Part shown: positions 45,001-56,778 of the stretch, in pieces
Layout of the letters: every line of letters begins with the position of its first letter
Position numbering within the stretch: position 1 is the stretch's first letter
DNA from: Tilletia caries
Taxonomy: Eukaryota; Basidiomycota; Exobasidiomycetes; Tilletiales; Tilletiaceae
Direction: 5' to 3'
NCBI GenBank assembly: GCA_032718865.1
Contig: JALUTQ010000046.1
Span: 1,054,001-1,118,000 of the forward strand
DNA length: 64,000 nt
Notes under the pieces: generated by a model
What the model was told of the DNA's origin: nothing
Seen by the model: the letters and a program-made list of their open reading frames with translations, nothing else
The model's database searches: none
Program-made: the position numbers and the translations under genes

Positions 45001-45980
45001 GCGATCCCTACCACAGAGGCGGGTCGAGATGACTCCCCAGCTTGAGGAGCTGAGGATAACGCTACCGATATGGGGGCCATGCATGCCGAAAGACTGCGGT
45101 TGGAGCTGTTCAAATGCTTGACAGCGGGGGTAAGTCGGACCATCTTGGGCCGCCTTTGTGCTTGTTGCTGTCGCAAGGTCGAGAGTCGTTGCTCATCTGT
45201 CAAGGCAGTATCCTTGCTACCGACATGAGACGAGGTCCGAGAACTCGAGCTGGTGTCCATGCTAGAAGCCGAGCGTGGCCGCCCGCTGTCGGTCGACACG
45301 CTGTGGCCATGTCCCCGCGGTCGTCCGCTGACAGAGTAGTGTCCGGAGACCGATGAGGAAGAAGATGCGTCAAAGCCGTGCATCTGATCGTACGGCATTG
45401 AGGCGTGGTGTCCGTGATTGGAGGACAAGAGCATTCCCGTTTGTTGTGCGGCTGGGTTAAATGCAGTAAGAGTGTAGATATAACCTAGAGTTTTCGCAGT
45501 CGAAATGGGGTGAGCTGTTGTCACGCCAGTGCTCGCTGCTGGAAACAGGTTGAGTGCTGAACCTCGATTGACACCCAAGGGTTTGGTTTCAAAGGGTGAG
45601 GCGATCGCAGGGGTTGATGACGTAGGTATCGCGGCCGAGAAGAAGTTGACCGGAATGTTAGGTCGGGACCGCTGTCTGCGATGGCGAGGTGCAGTCCGTG
45701 AATGGGTTGCGCAACGAGAAGCGGAATCAGGACCGGGGATGGTCAGGTAATTCGAGTTTTCCGATCCGTAGTTGGAGGAGAGAGATGCAAAAGAAGGGGA
45801 ATGGCCAAGAGGAGGCGAAGTCAGTGGGGGTGTCAAGGTGAAGAGACACAGGGGAGCGGGGCGAGCCTGGGAAAGAACGAGGGAAGGTGATGGGAGTTCG
45901 GTGGGTGCAGGTATTGATGAAAACAGAGCGGGCTCTGAGCACATTGTCGACACGCAACGCCAAGATGAACGTGCTGCCAT
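42066..45980 (-). CDS. Protein phosphatase 1 regulatory subunit with CBM21 domain (Gac1-like)
   Basis: Targets type 1 phosphatase to glycogen and so promotes glycogen synthase dephosphorylation. The CBM21 domain (about 44260-43890) reads VFLERVYLSDDLRSVKG, VQVQNLAFEKWLAVRFSLDNW, DRFTFSIKLNELL and FWDNNEGANYQLDF, with all the family hallmarks. A PP1-docking RVxF-type motif, KAVHF, lies upstream (44514-44528) followed by LEHVKVF, the usual order. The rest is Ser/Pro-rich and disordered. The open frame continues upstream to 46223 without an ATG. MAARSSW at 45980 and MLLSSNHGHH at 45434 are both possible starts, and introns in the 45.4-46 kb stretch are possible, so the N terminus is uncertain. 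Confidence 0.85.
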   Translation of the reverse strand: MAARSSWRCVSTMCSEPALFSSIPAPTELPSPSLVLSQARPAPLCLFTLTPPLTSPPLGHSPSFASLSSNYGSENSNYLTIPGPDSASRCATHSRTAPRHRRQRSRPNIPVNFFSAAIPTSSTPAIASPFETKPLGVNRGSALNLFPAASTGVTTAHPISTAKTLGYIYTLTAFNPAAQQTGMLLSSNHGHHASMPYDQMHGFDASSSSSVSGHYSVSGRPRGHGHSVSTDSGRPRSASSMDTSSSSRTSSHVGSKDTALTDEQRLSTLRQQQAQRRPKMVRLTPAVKHLNSSNRSLSACMAPISVALSSAPQAGESSRPASVVGIASITGYSSSLGSSTTGIEGLPQSTGLTIMVEPKAGFSDSPEKILFPMVGSPPVSASLPLHPGSRRALAQKAGLQPAGGASLQLDLGCISGPSVVSDTSASANSASTLPELVRKKSGEPVKSSLKHFAQSAFMHRADSSPAAPASFHRAKSVPTTPTSSKAVHFDPVLEHVKVFKHRQKPLAVSRDGSPEHTETETEEEREFPFYQNWRKHVVGNSSSPSGSGSQSSAASTPTGEVEEQLVLRLPNFPSSAKLSVYRPVFLERVYLSDDLRSVKGAVQVQNLAFEKWLAVRFSLDNWATVCEVTAEHAESIKGGKSDRFTFSIKLNELLIWTRGQEETKTMLVCLRYTTAGQEFWDNNEGANYQLDFRKRPVAQPQSPGQSSRQRAETLSAGMTRAATSTVTSRKAGSPGLSPSELGSSGSRKSNGNSHKIVAEELGRSLEKLQTASKDDGQREGEEEDDNDEDHLLPKALRLVRTRRRSPPVSPGDLSSNANGRSSSPSMWQSRYDLSESLKNPKTGSRTTSAGRQAALDYFSAKPPAPAASQQQRAVFIGSSSSGLPQVSLSRSGSAGDVFSPSESGEGATPGPSSQGSSDGGALPVPMGHFTTKAGMISPGLGEVIAHMPMAMSMSMTSNGGSRTPSPSTGGNSPTSETAVTPEAGTGSGSQTDSPTLAPSSARSQSSSRSSMHTKFYSYPVHRNSQSSAGQLYRITRGSDEQRPSSPLARSLGPPTIYTPAYAATSGLESPVKKDRTGTAVLLSSSFLNDSPQNSPISPLTSPNPFSPTLSISSLESEMTTCLASPEDAAILSGSSGLGPRLTVDVRIPDSSVEDIHRSLLAMARGDVPGSESNSSHAGSGSPTLSAVSDSSSSNSSMKPGSVSSYDELIARFCWHDTSAQAGTSTAGAAVVASGLIPPAALPAAITSATSPGLVEEGTPVLPDANGHGDGLPGMHLQHVPHRMFASSMGSPTTESGSTTPTIGF

Positions 45981-48007
45981 GTGTGAGGGAAGTGAGAGAT
46001 AGTGGTGGTTCTGGATGTCGATGTGAAGAAAGGGTGGTGCGAAAAGAGCGGAAGGTTCCAGTTTTCTGGGTCTGGATGTTGAAAGAACGTGGATGCGCCA
46101 AGAAGAAGGGGGCTCGATGATGATGGCGATGGTGGTGGTAAAGCGGAGACAATGAAGCTCGGCGGCACCTAGCTGACACAGGCACCTTGTTTCCCTTCTT
46201 TTGTTGGGTAAAGACGCCCGCACTTGACGCCCGCGACAATGAAGTGCCGTGTTGTGGACGCTCCCAATGGGGATTGGTGCGAGATTTCAGATTTGGGAGA
46301 TGACACACTTGGCAGAGAGCGGTGGCATGACGAAATCGCTCGGCACGTAGAGCTGCGGAAACCCGATTTGGAGAGATCCAGATGCGGCCTAGCTCCACGG
46401 GAGGTGCGAGGCCTTGCGAAGGGAAGGGCCGTGGGCAGGGATGTTGGGAGGGAGGGTGGGAACACAAGTGCAGTGGCTCGGCGGGGAGGGGGAGGGCAGG
46501 AACAGGAACGGATCGGGAAGCGGAACAGTCTCGTCCGGTACTCACAATTGGAAGGTGCCTGGGAGCTCGCGGGGGGCCAGTTGTCTAAGCGAGGCCGGAA
46601 GAAGAGCGAAGGCTGCTCAGATAGGAGGAGTATGGGAGAAGTCGTGAAGATGCTGACCGTTGGTTGGTAGTGTATACAACCGGAAGCGACGCTTAGGACG
46701 TGATCCGGTACCGTGGTAATGCTAGAGAGGAGAGGCTGAGATCGTGAAGACGGCTGTTGTGTGGATGTGAATCAGCGAGCGCCAGAGAGAAGGGAGAGAG
46801 CGAGAGAGAGACTTACCTCGGTACGTAGATAGTGTAAGCGGTTGGTTCGTGGGTCGTCGTTTCGTGTCGTCGTTGTGGTAGTCGTTCGTGTCAACGGGCT
46901 TGAGGAGGTGTGGTTGTAGAAGATGCCGTTGCGCTATTCGTGCAGAAGGATGATGGGAGTCGGGTAGGACGAAGGGGGCGTGGTTGGAGGACGAGTAGTA
47001 GTAGTGATAGAAGTTAACGGTTGTTGAGGATGATGCCTGATTCAACTCGCCGCGATGACGCTGGAGAGGAGAGGAGGGGACTGGGATCAAGCTAAAGAGG
47101 TCAGAACTAGTTCCGTGGTGCTGGGGGAGCTCTGTCTGTGGCGGGGACCAGCCGGGCGGGGGCGGGATGAGGACAAGAATAGCACTACTCACCGGATGGA
47201 GCGGGGGAGACCAGAGAGAGAGAGGGAGGAGCGCGCGAGCCGAGGGCTGAGGGCTGAGCTGAGCTGGCCGTCTGAGGCTGTGGATGCGAAGCTGGTAGAC
47301 TAAAGAGCCGGCCGCTGAGCGCTGAGGGCAATGAGATGGGAGTACAGTGCGATAGGCAGGAGGTCGTCGTTGAAGGTTAGCGTCAGTCGTCGTCGGTGGC
47401 AGTCTTGGTTTTTTGGGTTGGGGGAGGTCGCCTTCCAACCGCAGACGGAGTGGCGAGTAGAGTAGAGAAGAGAAGTGAAGGAGGAGGAGGAGGAGGTGGT
47501 GGTGGTGTCTGTTGGGGTAGTGCCGATAGCGGGTAGAGTGCTCCACCGGTAAGCGACACAAAAGCTGGAGCAGAGTAATCGCAGGGTTCAACGTTCAGCG
47601 TTCAGAGCAGACGGTGTTGGACAAGCCGGCCTCTCCGCCCTATCTCTATCTGTATCTCCTGTGGTAGGGAAACCTTGCCACTCTCGTCCTGCGTCCGCGA
47701 GCTGCTGGGGAGAAAGGAAGGAATAAATATAAAGGAGCAGACTGCCACAAGAAACACGGACGCAGTCGCGCAGAGGCCACCACTCCGATTTCCAGGAAAT
47801 TAATCCAATCGCACGAGTTATGTATGTATGTACGGTCTATGGAAGATCTCATTGCCAACAGTTCCAGTGCTGCCTTTGCCTTATCAGCGGTTAAATCCGC
47901 GACGCAATAAGCGGCCACCGATGCGCCACCCAACAATCATCGAACTAGGAACCCGATGCCAGAAGCTTTTCAGTGGTAAACTTAGCCTCAGTGTTGACTG
48001 CGGAGTG
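45981..48007. other. Long upstream/intergenic region, about 2.0 kb
   Basis: Likely 5' UTR and promoter of the CBM21 gene (minus), then non-coding DNA with purine repeats (GGA and GGT tracts at 47478-47505, GAGA near 46790-46815). Long open frames here (45727-46545, 46722-47591 minus) are compositionally biased and overlap others. A TATAAA-like site occurs near 47727. I call no gene. Confidence 0.4.
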
Positions 48008-48200
48008 CACCTGTGGCACCTGTTACACCGCCTCGTAGATGCCTTGTAATTCAATCTGGGGCACCCACAAGGCACAATCTGGGCCAGATGAGCTAAAACG
48101 GAAATTTTAAAGTCTTAGATAATCTGCTCACCATCAGGCTCAAGCTGTGGCACGCGGCAAAGCGGGACCCCCCACGTGGAAATGCCCCATTGCCCAAGTC
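48008..48200 (+). repeat. Left terminal inverted repeat of the 2.53-kb element
   Basis: Pairs with 50389-50537. Near-identical for about 130 bp; the left copy then has an extra segment of about 45 bp (about 48142-48187) before similarity resumes at TTGCCCAAGTCGG. Confidence 0.8.
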
Positions 48201-50388
48201 GGAATAATCGTGAGATCCACTCCTCTGCCTTCCTTCATAATGCCTGCAAACCGCTCGATGCTCATACCACTTGGAGCAAAGACTCAAAAAGTATCGAAGC
48301 ATATGTATTCAGTGACTAACTTGCGCAAAATTCAAGACTTTGGAGGCCCTCAGTGACCCAGGAGGGGAGATGCTGTGCAGAAAGAGCCTTCCTCCTCATC
48401 AGGACCACGTCACTGCCTTTGCTACCATGAGCATCAGTATACTAAGTGATATGCAATAAAATCTCTTCAGAGGATACCTATAGCTATCTTCTCATGACTA
48501 TCAGAGATTTCAAAGCACTGGAGATCGTTTGGGAGCGTGGGAAGACTGCAGATGATTCAATTGCCATTGCAATTTTACGTACCTACTTCCTTCCTTTGAC
48601 CGCAATGACCACCTGTATGCTTTGAAATTTACGATGAAGCACCTGGAAATGTCACTACTGGTATTACTCTGCACTATGGGAGTACTTTGAATGGGAGAAA
48701 ATGGATCATTGGTTTATGATAGCTCGAGATATCGATAGAATCATGTCAATTGCAGCATTACTTTGATGCCCATGTTCCATAGAATCCCTGTTCCAACACG
48801 GTAAAGGCTCTCAATGCTTGCTTCTTGTATTCTTGATAAATCAGTAGATAGAAAGTGAGTCTAGCAGACGCGTCGACTTCGGGAATTCCTCTGAGTGGAA
48901 GCAATACTGGGATCATTCTTTCTCATCTTTTTAACATGTTCGCAATTGAAATGCAAGACTAGCCTTTTTCTATCATCAGAAAGCTGTGTATGATGGCTCT
49001 ATAGGTAGCTGTAAGTACCAGCAATAAGACAGCTGCCTTTTTTCTCTTCTTGAATCCGTGTTTGTGAAGGATGATGGTCAGGAATCGATGTGGAATCGAT
49101 GGGGATTCAATGGGGATTCGATCAAACCACTCTTTTTCCTGTCGTGTACAGTCAATACTTCTCAGAATGCTCTCAAATCTGGAGGACAAGGTCCTCTAAT
49201 CCATCCAAACATGTAGGTACTATTTTTGTTGTGTGTTATTTTTATGTATGGATGTGTGGTCGTTTGTGGTAACCCATGATTTCCACACAAGTTCGCGGTG
49301 TGTACCTCTAGACACTTTTTGGTGTACAAGGTGCACCTCCGTTTTCAACACCCAAATCTCTAAAACAATGATAGATTCATTCGAAAGGTATAGTCAAGGA
49401 GAGCTCATAGAGCCTTTCCGGTTGAGATTCGGATCAGTCTATGAGGATTGGCAGGGAAAAACGACATGTATTGACTATGATAAGGTACAAACAGAAATGG
49501 CATATCTCGAGACGCGCAAAATGGTCCCAGGAGCGCAATCAAGACCTTGAAAGAATCGTGTAGAGCTGTAGAGTCAGGAAATACTTCCAGAAAACTATGT
49601 TGAGGTCAGGTACCATAACAATGAGAGAAAGTGTGTGCTTACTGAAAACTCGAGAATCAGAGGACATCTACCTTCATAATCACTCAGGAAGTATCTGTAA
49701 GACAGCCAAAAACGGGGGATCGGTGCATCAGTATACTTAGATACTCCCATAGAGGTTTAAGAGCTGTACGTACCTTATTCTCGATATGCGTCCCGAAAAA
49801 GCAGACAGGTATTGAGACCCGAGTCGGGCTGTCAGAGCTCAGAGGGCAGCAGAGGGGTCTACGAAATCAGGAAGAGAGAGAAAAGAGCTGTATTTCAAAA
49901 AGGTCTATACTATTGACATATGAGAGAAGTAAGAAGTCTTGAAAAGGAAGGATGTGTGAGAAATCGGTATGGATGGGATTGAGAATGTGAGCAAAATGAT
50001 GTTTCTTAACAGTCGCCAGGGCACAGAGAGGCAAGAAATGCTTGAAGTCACTGGAAAGTTAGACCAATGTCTTTTCATATGTTAGTACTACAAGTAAGAG
50101 TCGGTCAGCATTGAAAAAGGTGTCGAGCAATGGTACACAGCAGGTTAGAAGTACCACAGGATGGAGGCAAAGTCAGCATTGGTCATCTTCAGGCGTCAGC
50201 TACCAGTCGGAATCAGCTCTAAGCACGCTAAAAAAAATAAGGAATAGCTACCTCAGTCACTACCTGAATAATTCAGCTACACTCTGGCTGCAAAAAGCTG
50301 TAGTTCTTGAGGTCGCCATTGGGGAAAGGGATGGAAGATGAAGGGGAATGGCACCCCTTTCAGAGTGTTGTTTTGATCATTGTCGGTG

Positions 50389-50537
50389 CGACTTGGGCAG
50401 TCGGCGATCTGACGCCGATGGTGAGCAGACTCTTACATAATTTCCGTTTTAGCTCATCTGGCCCAGATTGTGCCTTGTGGGTGCCCCAGATTGAATTACA
50501 AGGCATCTACGAGACCCATAAACAGGTGCCACAGGTG
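50389..50537 (-). repeat. Right terminal inverted repeat of the 2.53-kb element
   Basis: Reverse complement of the left end, without its internal extra segment. A TATATAAA box lies about 160 bp outside this end (50699-50706). Confidence 0.8.
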
Positions 50538-52470
50538 GCGGAGTGCCTCAGACCACCAAACAACAGTGCCCGCTTTGATGGGCGGTGTCTCTTTCTTCCT
50601 GGCGGCCTTCCCACAAAAAACAATCCGAATCCTTTGGGGCTGCCTCAACCGAACTTCGCCCCAGGCGACCGCACCGCACCCCTTGCCAACTCAGAAAGGT
50701 ATATAAAGACGACAGGACCGTGTCCAGTTTGTACCGCATCCCCGTCGTCTGATCCGCACTCCCCATCGTATCCATCCTCATCGACAGTGGGAATGGGAAA
50801 GAACAACGCCTATCCAGACACGGGCGCACGCTGACGTGGGGGCCGAACGCAATGAATAATGAATCTGTGTGTCGATGCTAGATTCTGCGCGCTGCGCTCT
50901 GGTGCATCGCGCTGCCTGCATCAGGCACATCGAAATAAAAGTTAGTAGTGTCTAACGTGGCTGCCGAGCCAGTACGTAAGCAGCTAGGGTGACAATCTTT
51001 GCCTTGCCACTGGTTCGGTGTATTTTACCCGCGCCAAGATCTTAAATAATTTCATTCATTATCCCAAGGCGAAAACCAAGACTGGAGTCTGAAGGGAGGG
51101 TCTGCTCATCGCTCATCTTTGTGTCTCACCACCTCCGTACTCGCACATACCTCCGTTGCGACCCAATTCCCAGCCTCCGACCTCCCCTGCCTCCTTCACG
51201 CTGACGCGATCTCGACTCGCGAGGGAGACAAGGCGACGCATATGGCCAGCTGTGCGAGACAGACAGAGGGCAGGTCATGTGATTGTTCATCGGATGAACG
51301 ATGAACGATGCATGAGCGATGAACAGCAAGAATCGTCGACTGAGCAATGTGGATCATGGGAAAGGTTGAAAGATCTGCAAATGATGTTCACAATGCTTCT
51401 TGATCTACTTCACGGCTTCCAATGATCCAGAGGTAGCATCGACAGCATCAGGTAACAGCTTCGTGCTTCATGTTTGGCGTCTGCGAGTCACAGCGAAGCC
51501 GGCGATCAGCTGCTTGGCTCTCAATAACATCTCAATAGTAACTATGTAGCTAGTAAGCGCTGCGCTCCACGCCGTCCTCGCGCCCCACATGTTCTTTCTT
51601 TTGAGCGCGTCGTCGTGATGGGTCCTCTTCCATTTACTATGCCCCGCGCGCTTCCCTGCCTTTGTTCTTCAGCAAAACTGAAAACACGAGCTTCCTTGAG
51701 TCTGAAGCTTGAATCAGTACGGAATGAATTATCTCCACAGTCACCCGCGCCCCCGCTACGGCCCCACGATGGCCAAGAACGCTGCAACCAAGTATCAGCC
51801 TCGACAGCAGCACGTCAATCTCTCGATTTCTTCTGATCACCGAGCGCCGGACACGGTGGAGGTAAGAAACAGACGAGATCGGTGGGTCCGTGCAGTCTGT
51901 CGATGGGGAAGGGAAAGAAATCCTTGTCTTTGCTTTTAATCTGTTTTGGAGTCTTGGTTCCTTGGAACTTGGAAGCAAGGGAACAAATTAACCAAAAATA
52001 AAATGAAGCTAGCTGAATACACCACCGAAAGGCACGCCAACGCCCACAGCCGCCAAACTCCGACAGATCTGCAGGGCTGCCGACCTGCCGCGGCCGCATC
52101 CATGGAAGCTTCTCTGACGGCTTCGTTGAGGCGATGAGGTGGGCGGGAAGAACGTCTACCCCGGCTTGCTTGCATCGTTTTTTTGCACAAACATCGTCGC
52201 ATCGTCCCCGCACACGGCAGTCGGCACACAACGTATCACGTATGTACTCTCCAAGTCGATCAGTCTCCATCGTCCATTCTCGAGCTCCGTACTGTACATA
52301 CTCAGTCTGCTATATATATACCCCTTTCTCTCAAGAGCTTGTCTCTACACCTTGGATTTGGCAGCTTAGCTGTATTGGCTCGATGTACTTAGGGCACCCT
52401 TCGGGGTGTACGCGTCGCGTTTTGACGCGTGCCGTGTTTGCCAGACGCTTTTAGCGTGGTCAGCGGAATC

Positions 52471-52474
<4 letters not shown>

Positions 52475-52562
<88 letters not shown>
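52475..52562. repeat. (TC)44 microsatellite
   Basis: An uninterrupted TC dinucleotide run of about 88 bp. Apparent Ser-Leu open frames through it are artefacts of the repeat. Confidence 0.95.
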
Positions 52563-52566
<4 letters not shown>

Positions 52567-54278
52567 AGTCTGCTATAGATCTCAGGTTGCAGCTGGCACG
52601 TCAGCGCTCATTGCTCATCCTCCACTGTGTTCATTGGACGTTCCTGAGTCCAATGATGAACATCATTCAGTGTCGTATACCACCGCTGCCACCTGTCCGA
52701 GAAAAGAAGGAAGAAATGAATCTGAATCCTTTGTGTGATTGCATGTGAGGATGTATGTGATGAGCGATGAGCGCTGCGTTGGAACGTTGTTGCGATGAAT
52801 CAGAAGGTCTTGCGACTGCGCGCGCCGTGAGTCGGGGACCGGGGTCCGTGAACCATGTAACAAAGGCAAGGAAGTCATTTGGTATCGTGCACGCACTACG
52901 CAGAGTGACGTCGGTCGGAGAGCGCTGCTCCGTACGATCGCATTTGAGGCTGCTGCAAGTTGCAAGTTGCAACTCAGCGCGGCGGTGCCGAACAGTCAGC
53001 ACCGCTTACTTCTGCATGCGTACACCTCAAAGACAGGGCGGGGAGCGCCGAGCGCTGGGTAACGCTCATCGCTGGTCTCGATGGGAGAGAGCAGGGGAGC
53101 AAGACCACGTCCGCCGGGTCAGTGAGTCAGACCCATCCTATGCATTCCCTTCATGCTTCAAAGCGCCGCCAACCACGATCCCGAAGCAGAGTCAGACCCG
53201 AACCCGGTTGGCCCTTCGGATCGACGGACGTAATACATTATTATACATCTGCACCTATGGACCCGTTTCATGCAGCCATCGGCGGTCGGTATATGTATGC
53301 ACTCCCAAGACCCAGGTACGAATGTAGGTCGGAGTTTGGAAATCCCACAATTTTCACGTTCGCAGGCGGGGCTTGCCCAGCTTGCCCTGCAGTCTGCGGC
53401 CTGCGGGGCTTGCACGCCTTTGCGCCCGGCCGCAGGTCCGTTCCCGATGCCACGCCATCTGTCTGTACACTTGTTGCAGTATTTTTGTTCCCTTGTAAAC
53501 TTACTCCACTACCATCACTATCCGGACCGCATAAGCACACGATCCCGCGTCCCGGGTCTGACGCTCTGACGTACATTCGGACGGGACCCAGCGTGCGCCG
53601 TGCGCCAGCTCGCCTTCGTCCGAGCTGCCGTTGCAAGGCTGCGGGCGGGAGATATGTTAGCAAGGGACAGCCCCGCGCTTCGCGACGATGCGCTCAAGAT
53701 TTGAAGGTGAACAAAGATTTGAAGGTGAACAAGGAAGCTGTAAGTAGTCTTTTCCCCCCACTCCCCGCGTTGGTCGAAGTTTAGATAATACCTGGCAGCC
53801 GGTAGCCTCCGTCCGTCCGTGAAGAGCGGAGGGCGAGATCTGTGGGCTGTGCGCTTGCTGAACGCTGAATCCTTGTTCCCCTCTTGCTCATCAGCGCTCG
53901 CCGCTCATCGTCGCTCACATCTTCAGTCTTGTACGCAGAGTCTTCTACAATGACGTCGGGAGCACCACTCGCAGTTCCGCCCCTGTCTCGTGACCGCACC
54001 TTCCCCCTGCGGTAGCTTCGAGCTACGACATGTCCAAGAAAGGTCGCAAGGATGATCTCATGGACGGCGAAGCGCATCAGTGCGGAGAGTTGCGTTATCG
54101 AGTCCGGCTCTCTCTTGTCGACTTCGTCAGCCTATCGATTTGGATATGCTAAGTTGTCCGAACATCTCCTGGCTGTTGCTAACGCTTTCCTCCGCTTGCT
54201 TGACCAATCTGTGCTGACGCTTCAGCCCCCCACCGCCGGACCATCCCTAGTCTATTATAGACTTGGCCGAACTCTTGT

Positions 54279-54303
54279 ACAAGACTCTCCTATAGAGTCT
54301 TGT
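54279..54303. other. Perfect 10-bp inverted repeat (hairpin)
   Basis: ACAAGACTCT, a 5-nt loop CCTAT, then AGAGTCTTGT. It sits among several further copies of AAGTCTTGT/ACAAGACTT in both orientations between about 54255 and 54410. Confidence 0.6.
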
Positions 54304-56778
54304 CAAATTCTATCGCCAATTGGATAAAGTCTTGTGAAAGAGCGGCCGCCCAATACTTGTGCAATAGCAGCTATAAGACTTGTGGGATAGTGAACTCAAG
54401 TCTTGAGCCTTTCTTACCATAGGTATCCCCACTTTCCAGGATCCCCGGCTCCAGGCCGCCTCCAGCCTCGAGCAGTACACATACAGCGCATTAATGATGA
54501 AAGCAGAAGCACATATCGTTCGAATCTAGTATCGGGAGCTGGGTACAATTCTGAAGGAGCTGTACGCTGGTATAATGCACTGGTGCATATGACTGTGAGA
54601 ACTGAAACGAATCTGCGGGAGCTGTGAAAGGACAAAGAGTGGGTGGAGAATGCTGTAGGGAGAACTTGCACTTCAGACGCAGTTCCAGAGGATCAAATGC
54701 GTGGGAGTGGGCGACTCACTGGTGCGATCGACTCTTCTGAGGAACGAGCCGAGGGCGTGAATCGAAAATGCATATCAAGTCAGCGAAGGGAAGGATCAGA
54801 GAAGGGAGGCAAGGGGGCAGACTCACTGGTTGCTGGTAGCCTTTCGCAGTCGACTGGTGTGGAAGAGTATTGCGTGAGGGTGAGCAGACTCACAAGAAGA
54901 CGTCCATGGTCAGTGCTCAGGTAACGCGTTGTCAAAACCTTGACGGAGAAGAAAGGTATATCAGTGCATGTATGCGCCCCGAAAGAGCAATGCAAGCGCG
55001 TAGCAGCATCAGATACTACTCACAAGGCCAGGATGCCGCCGCAAGGTGACGAGACCGAGCAGCGTGAGTGTCACGTATGCGCAGCATCGAAATAGTGGAT
55101 GTATGCTGGTCTGCTGGATATCTGCAAAGAAGAAAAGAAGAAGCAAATGCGCGTGTCACGACTCACAGCTGACAGGGGAGAGAGGACGGGAGAAGGGAAG
55201 CAGATGGGGAAGGAAGAAGAGGAGGGAGGAGACGATGCAGAGACGAAGGATAATAGAGAAGGTCAGTGGCAGAGAGGCGTGGTCAGCGGGGCATCGCAGT
55301 GCGAAGGAAAGCCTGCAGGAAGGAAGAAACCGAGGCAAAGAAAGAGGGGTGCATATCTCAGAAAGTATGATGAGTCCGGTCATAAGCTGCTCGTCAGTAT
55401 GGCGGAGGGGAAGAGACTCTGAGCAAGTGGTGATGCTGTATACTCCCGCTGGTGCTGTGGGTGAGAAAGAGGATCAGGGAAGGGGTCAGTGACACCGGTG
55501 TACTCACCAGCGCGCAGCCGCGCGTGCCAATGGCCTTAATAAGAGGTTGTCGACAACTGGTTTGTTGTGTTGTTGTGTTGTTGGGTGGATGTGATCGTGG
55601 TCGTGGTCGTCTGCTAGATGGATGCCTTCCCGAAATTTCGCTATGTCTTTTTCTACACTCAGCCAGCTCACATCTTCCCACCACGACACCGTGCACACCA
55701 CACATACACATGTGTGTGCATAATGAAGCCCGTTCTACGTTCGGGGCCCTCACAAGGATGATGTTCCTGTAGGTGGTAGATGATTTCTATAAGAAGTTGA
55801 GAGCGCTCTGCTGCTGAAGGTTGTGTGTGTGAGGGCAGCCTTGCCCAACCATTTGGCCACTTAGCCTTCCTCAACTCTTGCACGACAAGGATGGAGAAAG
55901 TCTCTTATGCTTCCAGACTTGGGCAATACTTTACGGCCCAGGGTTGCACGGGTCTTCATTTCCGAGAGATTCCCAGGTCTTCTGCCAGGCTGTCACAACC
56001 CTAGAAGCGCACAACTCGAGGACAAGGGTAGGGCTTAGCCGGCGGTGCCCGCGGACATGTTCTGCTCTTCTGGTTTGCTGACCCTATTTTCCCGTCTGAA
56101 CTTCCCTCTTCTCCTTCCACTGTCTCCTCCTTTCAATGCAGGACACAAGGATATGGACGCCGACATCCGTTTTCCTGCCATGCATTCTTGCCCCATGGAT
56201 CACTCAGCTCGACTCCTTCCTTGTCTGCGAGCCAGTGCCTTTCTCCACCAGGGACGCTTTGCAAGGTCGTTCCAGCGGAGTCCAAGCCGGAGCGAAGAGT
56301 GCGATGCAGGGTCGCGGACGTCCTGGCTTCGGGTTGAGGAGTGACCTGCATTTGGGACTCGAGGCTTTGACACCATGCCAATCATGCCGGTGATGGAGAT
56401 GCTCATGGGCAAGACATCAGAAAAACCGCATGTCCCGTCTCTTTCTGTCACAATCCCAACCTACACTCAATTGAGCAATCGCAGGGGCGTCATGTTACTG
56501 GCCATGTCCGACCCGGGCCTGGGAAAGTGAGAGAGAAGACAGACAGTCCGTAAATGCCAGCCTGCATGCTCTGACAGCATTGGGAGCGTTCCATGCTGTG
56601 AAGGTTGGAAGTGTGTGTCTCTGGGCGCCGGCGGTCTGTGCGCTATCATGCAGATTTTGGGAGGAGCTCCTCCTCTCCATCACGATCAACGAACGATTCG
56701 TGGTGCTCGACCGCATCGAGTTCGCTCTCCTCCCGACCACTTCAGCCCTCTGCGACCTCTCATTCGACGCCGTGAAAG

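Larger units (their letters stand above)
48008..50537. mobile_element. 2.53-kb non-autonomous DNA transposon with long inverted ends
   Basis: Ends are inverted repeats starting CACCTGTGGCACCTGTT (48008-48024; complement at 50521-50537). Identity is high inward through TCGTAGATGCCTTGTAATTC, the CTGGGGCACCCACAAGGCAC stretch and AGCTAAAACGGAAATT, to a shared TGCCCAAGTCG. Immediately outside, GCGGAGTG occurs at both ends (48000-48007 and 50538-50545), an exact 8-bp target-site duplication. The interior is clearly more AT-rich than the host genes, with no frame above about 105 codons and no recognisable transposase. The 8-bp duplication allows hAT-, P- or Mutator-like assignment; the long ends favour a Mutator-like type, but this is not settled. 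Confidence 0.85.
50546..56778. other. Gene-poor region, about 6.2 kb
   Basis: No open frame here resembles a protein family. It contains a TATATAAA box at 50699-50706 and one near 52313. It also contains a long TC microsatellite, scattered CGCTCATCGCTCAT-type motifs, and a 17-bp direct repeat (ATTTGAAGGTGAACAA twice, about 53700-53733). A cluster of AAGTCTTGT motifs with a hairpin lies near 54.3 kb. The last 700 bp include the AMMECR1 promoter. Untranslated RNA genes cannot be excluded. Confidence 0.45.

Noticed and set aside
52406..52738. Frame encoding Ser-Leu repeats
   Set aside because: Translation of the TC microsatellite, not a gene.
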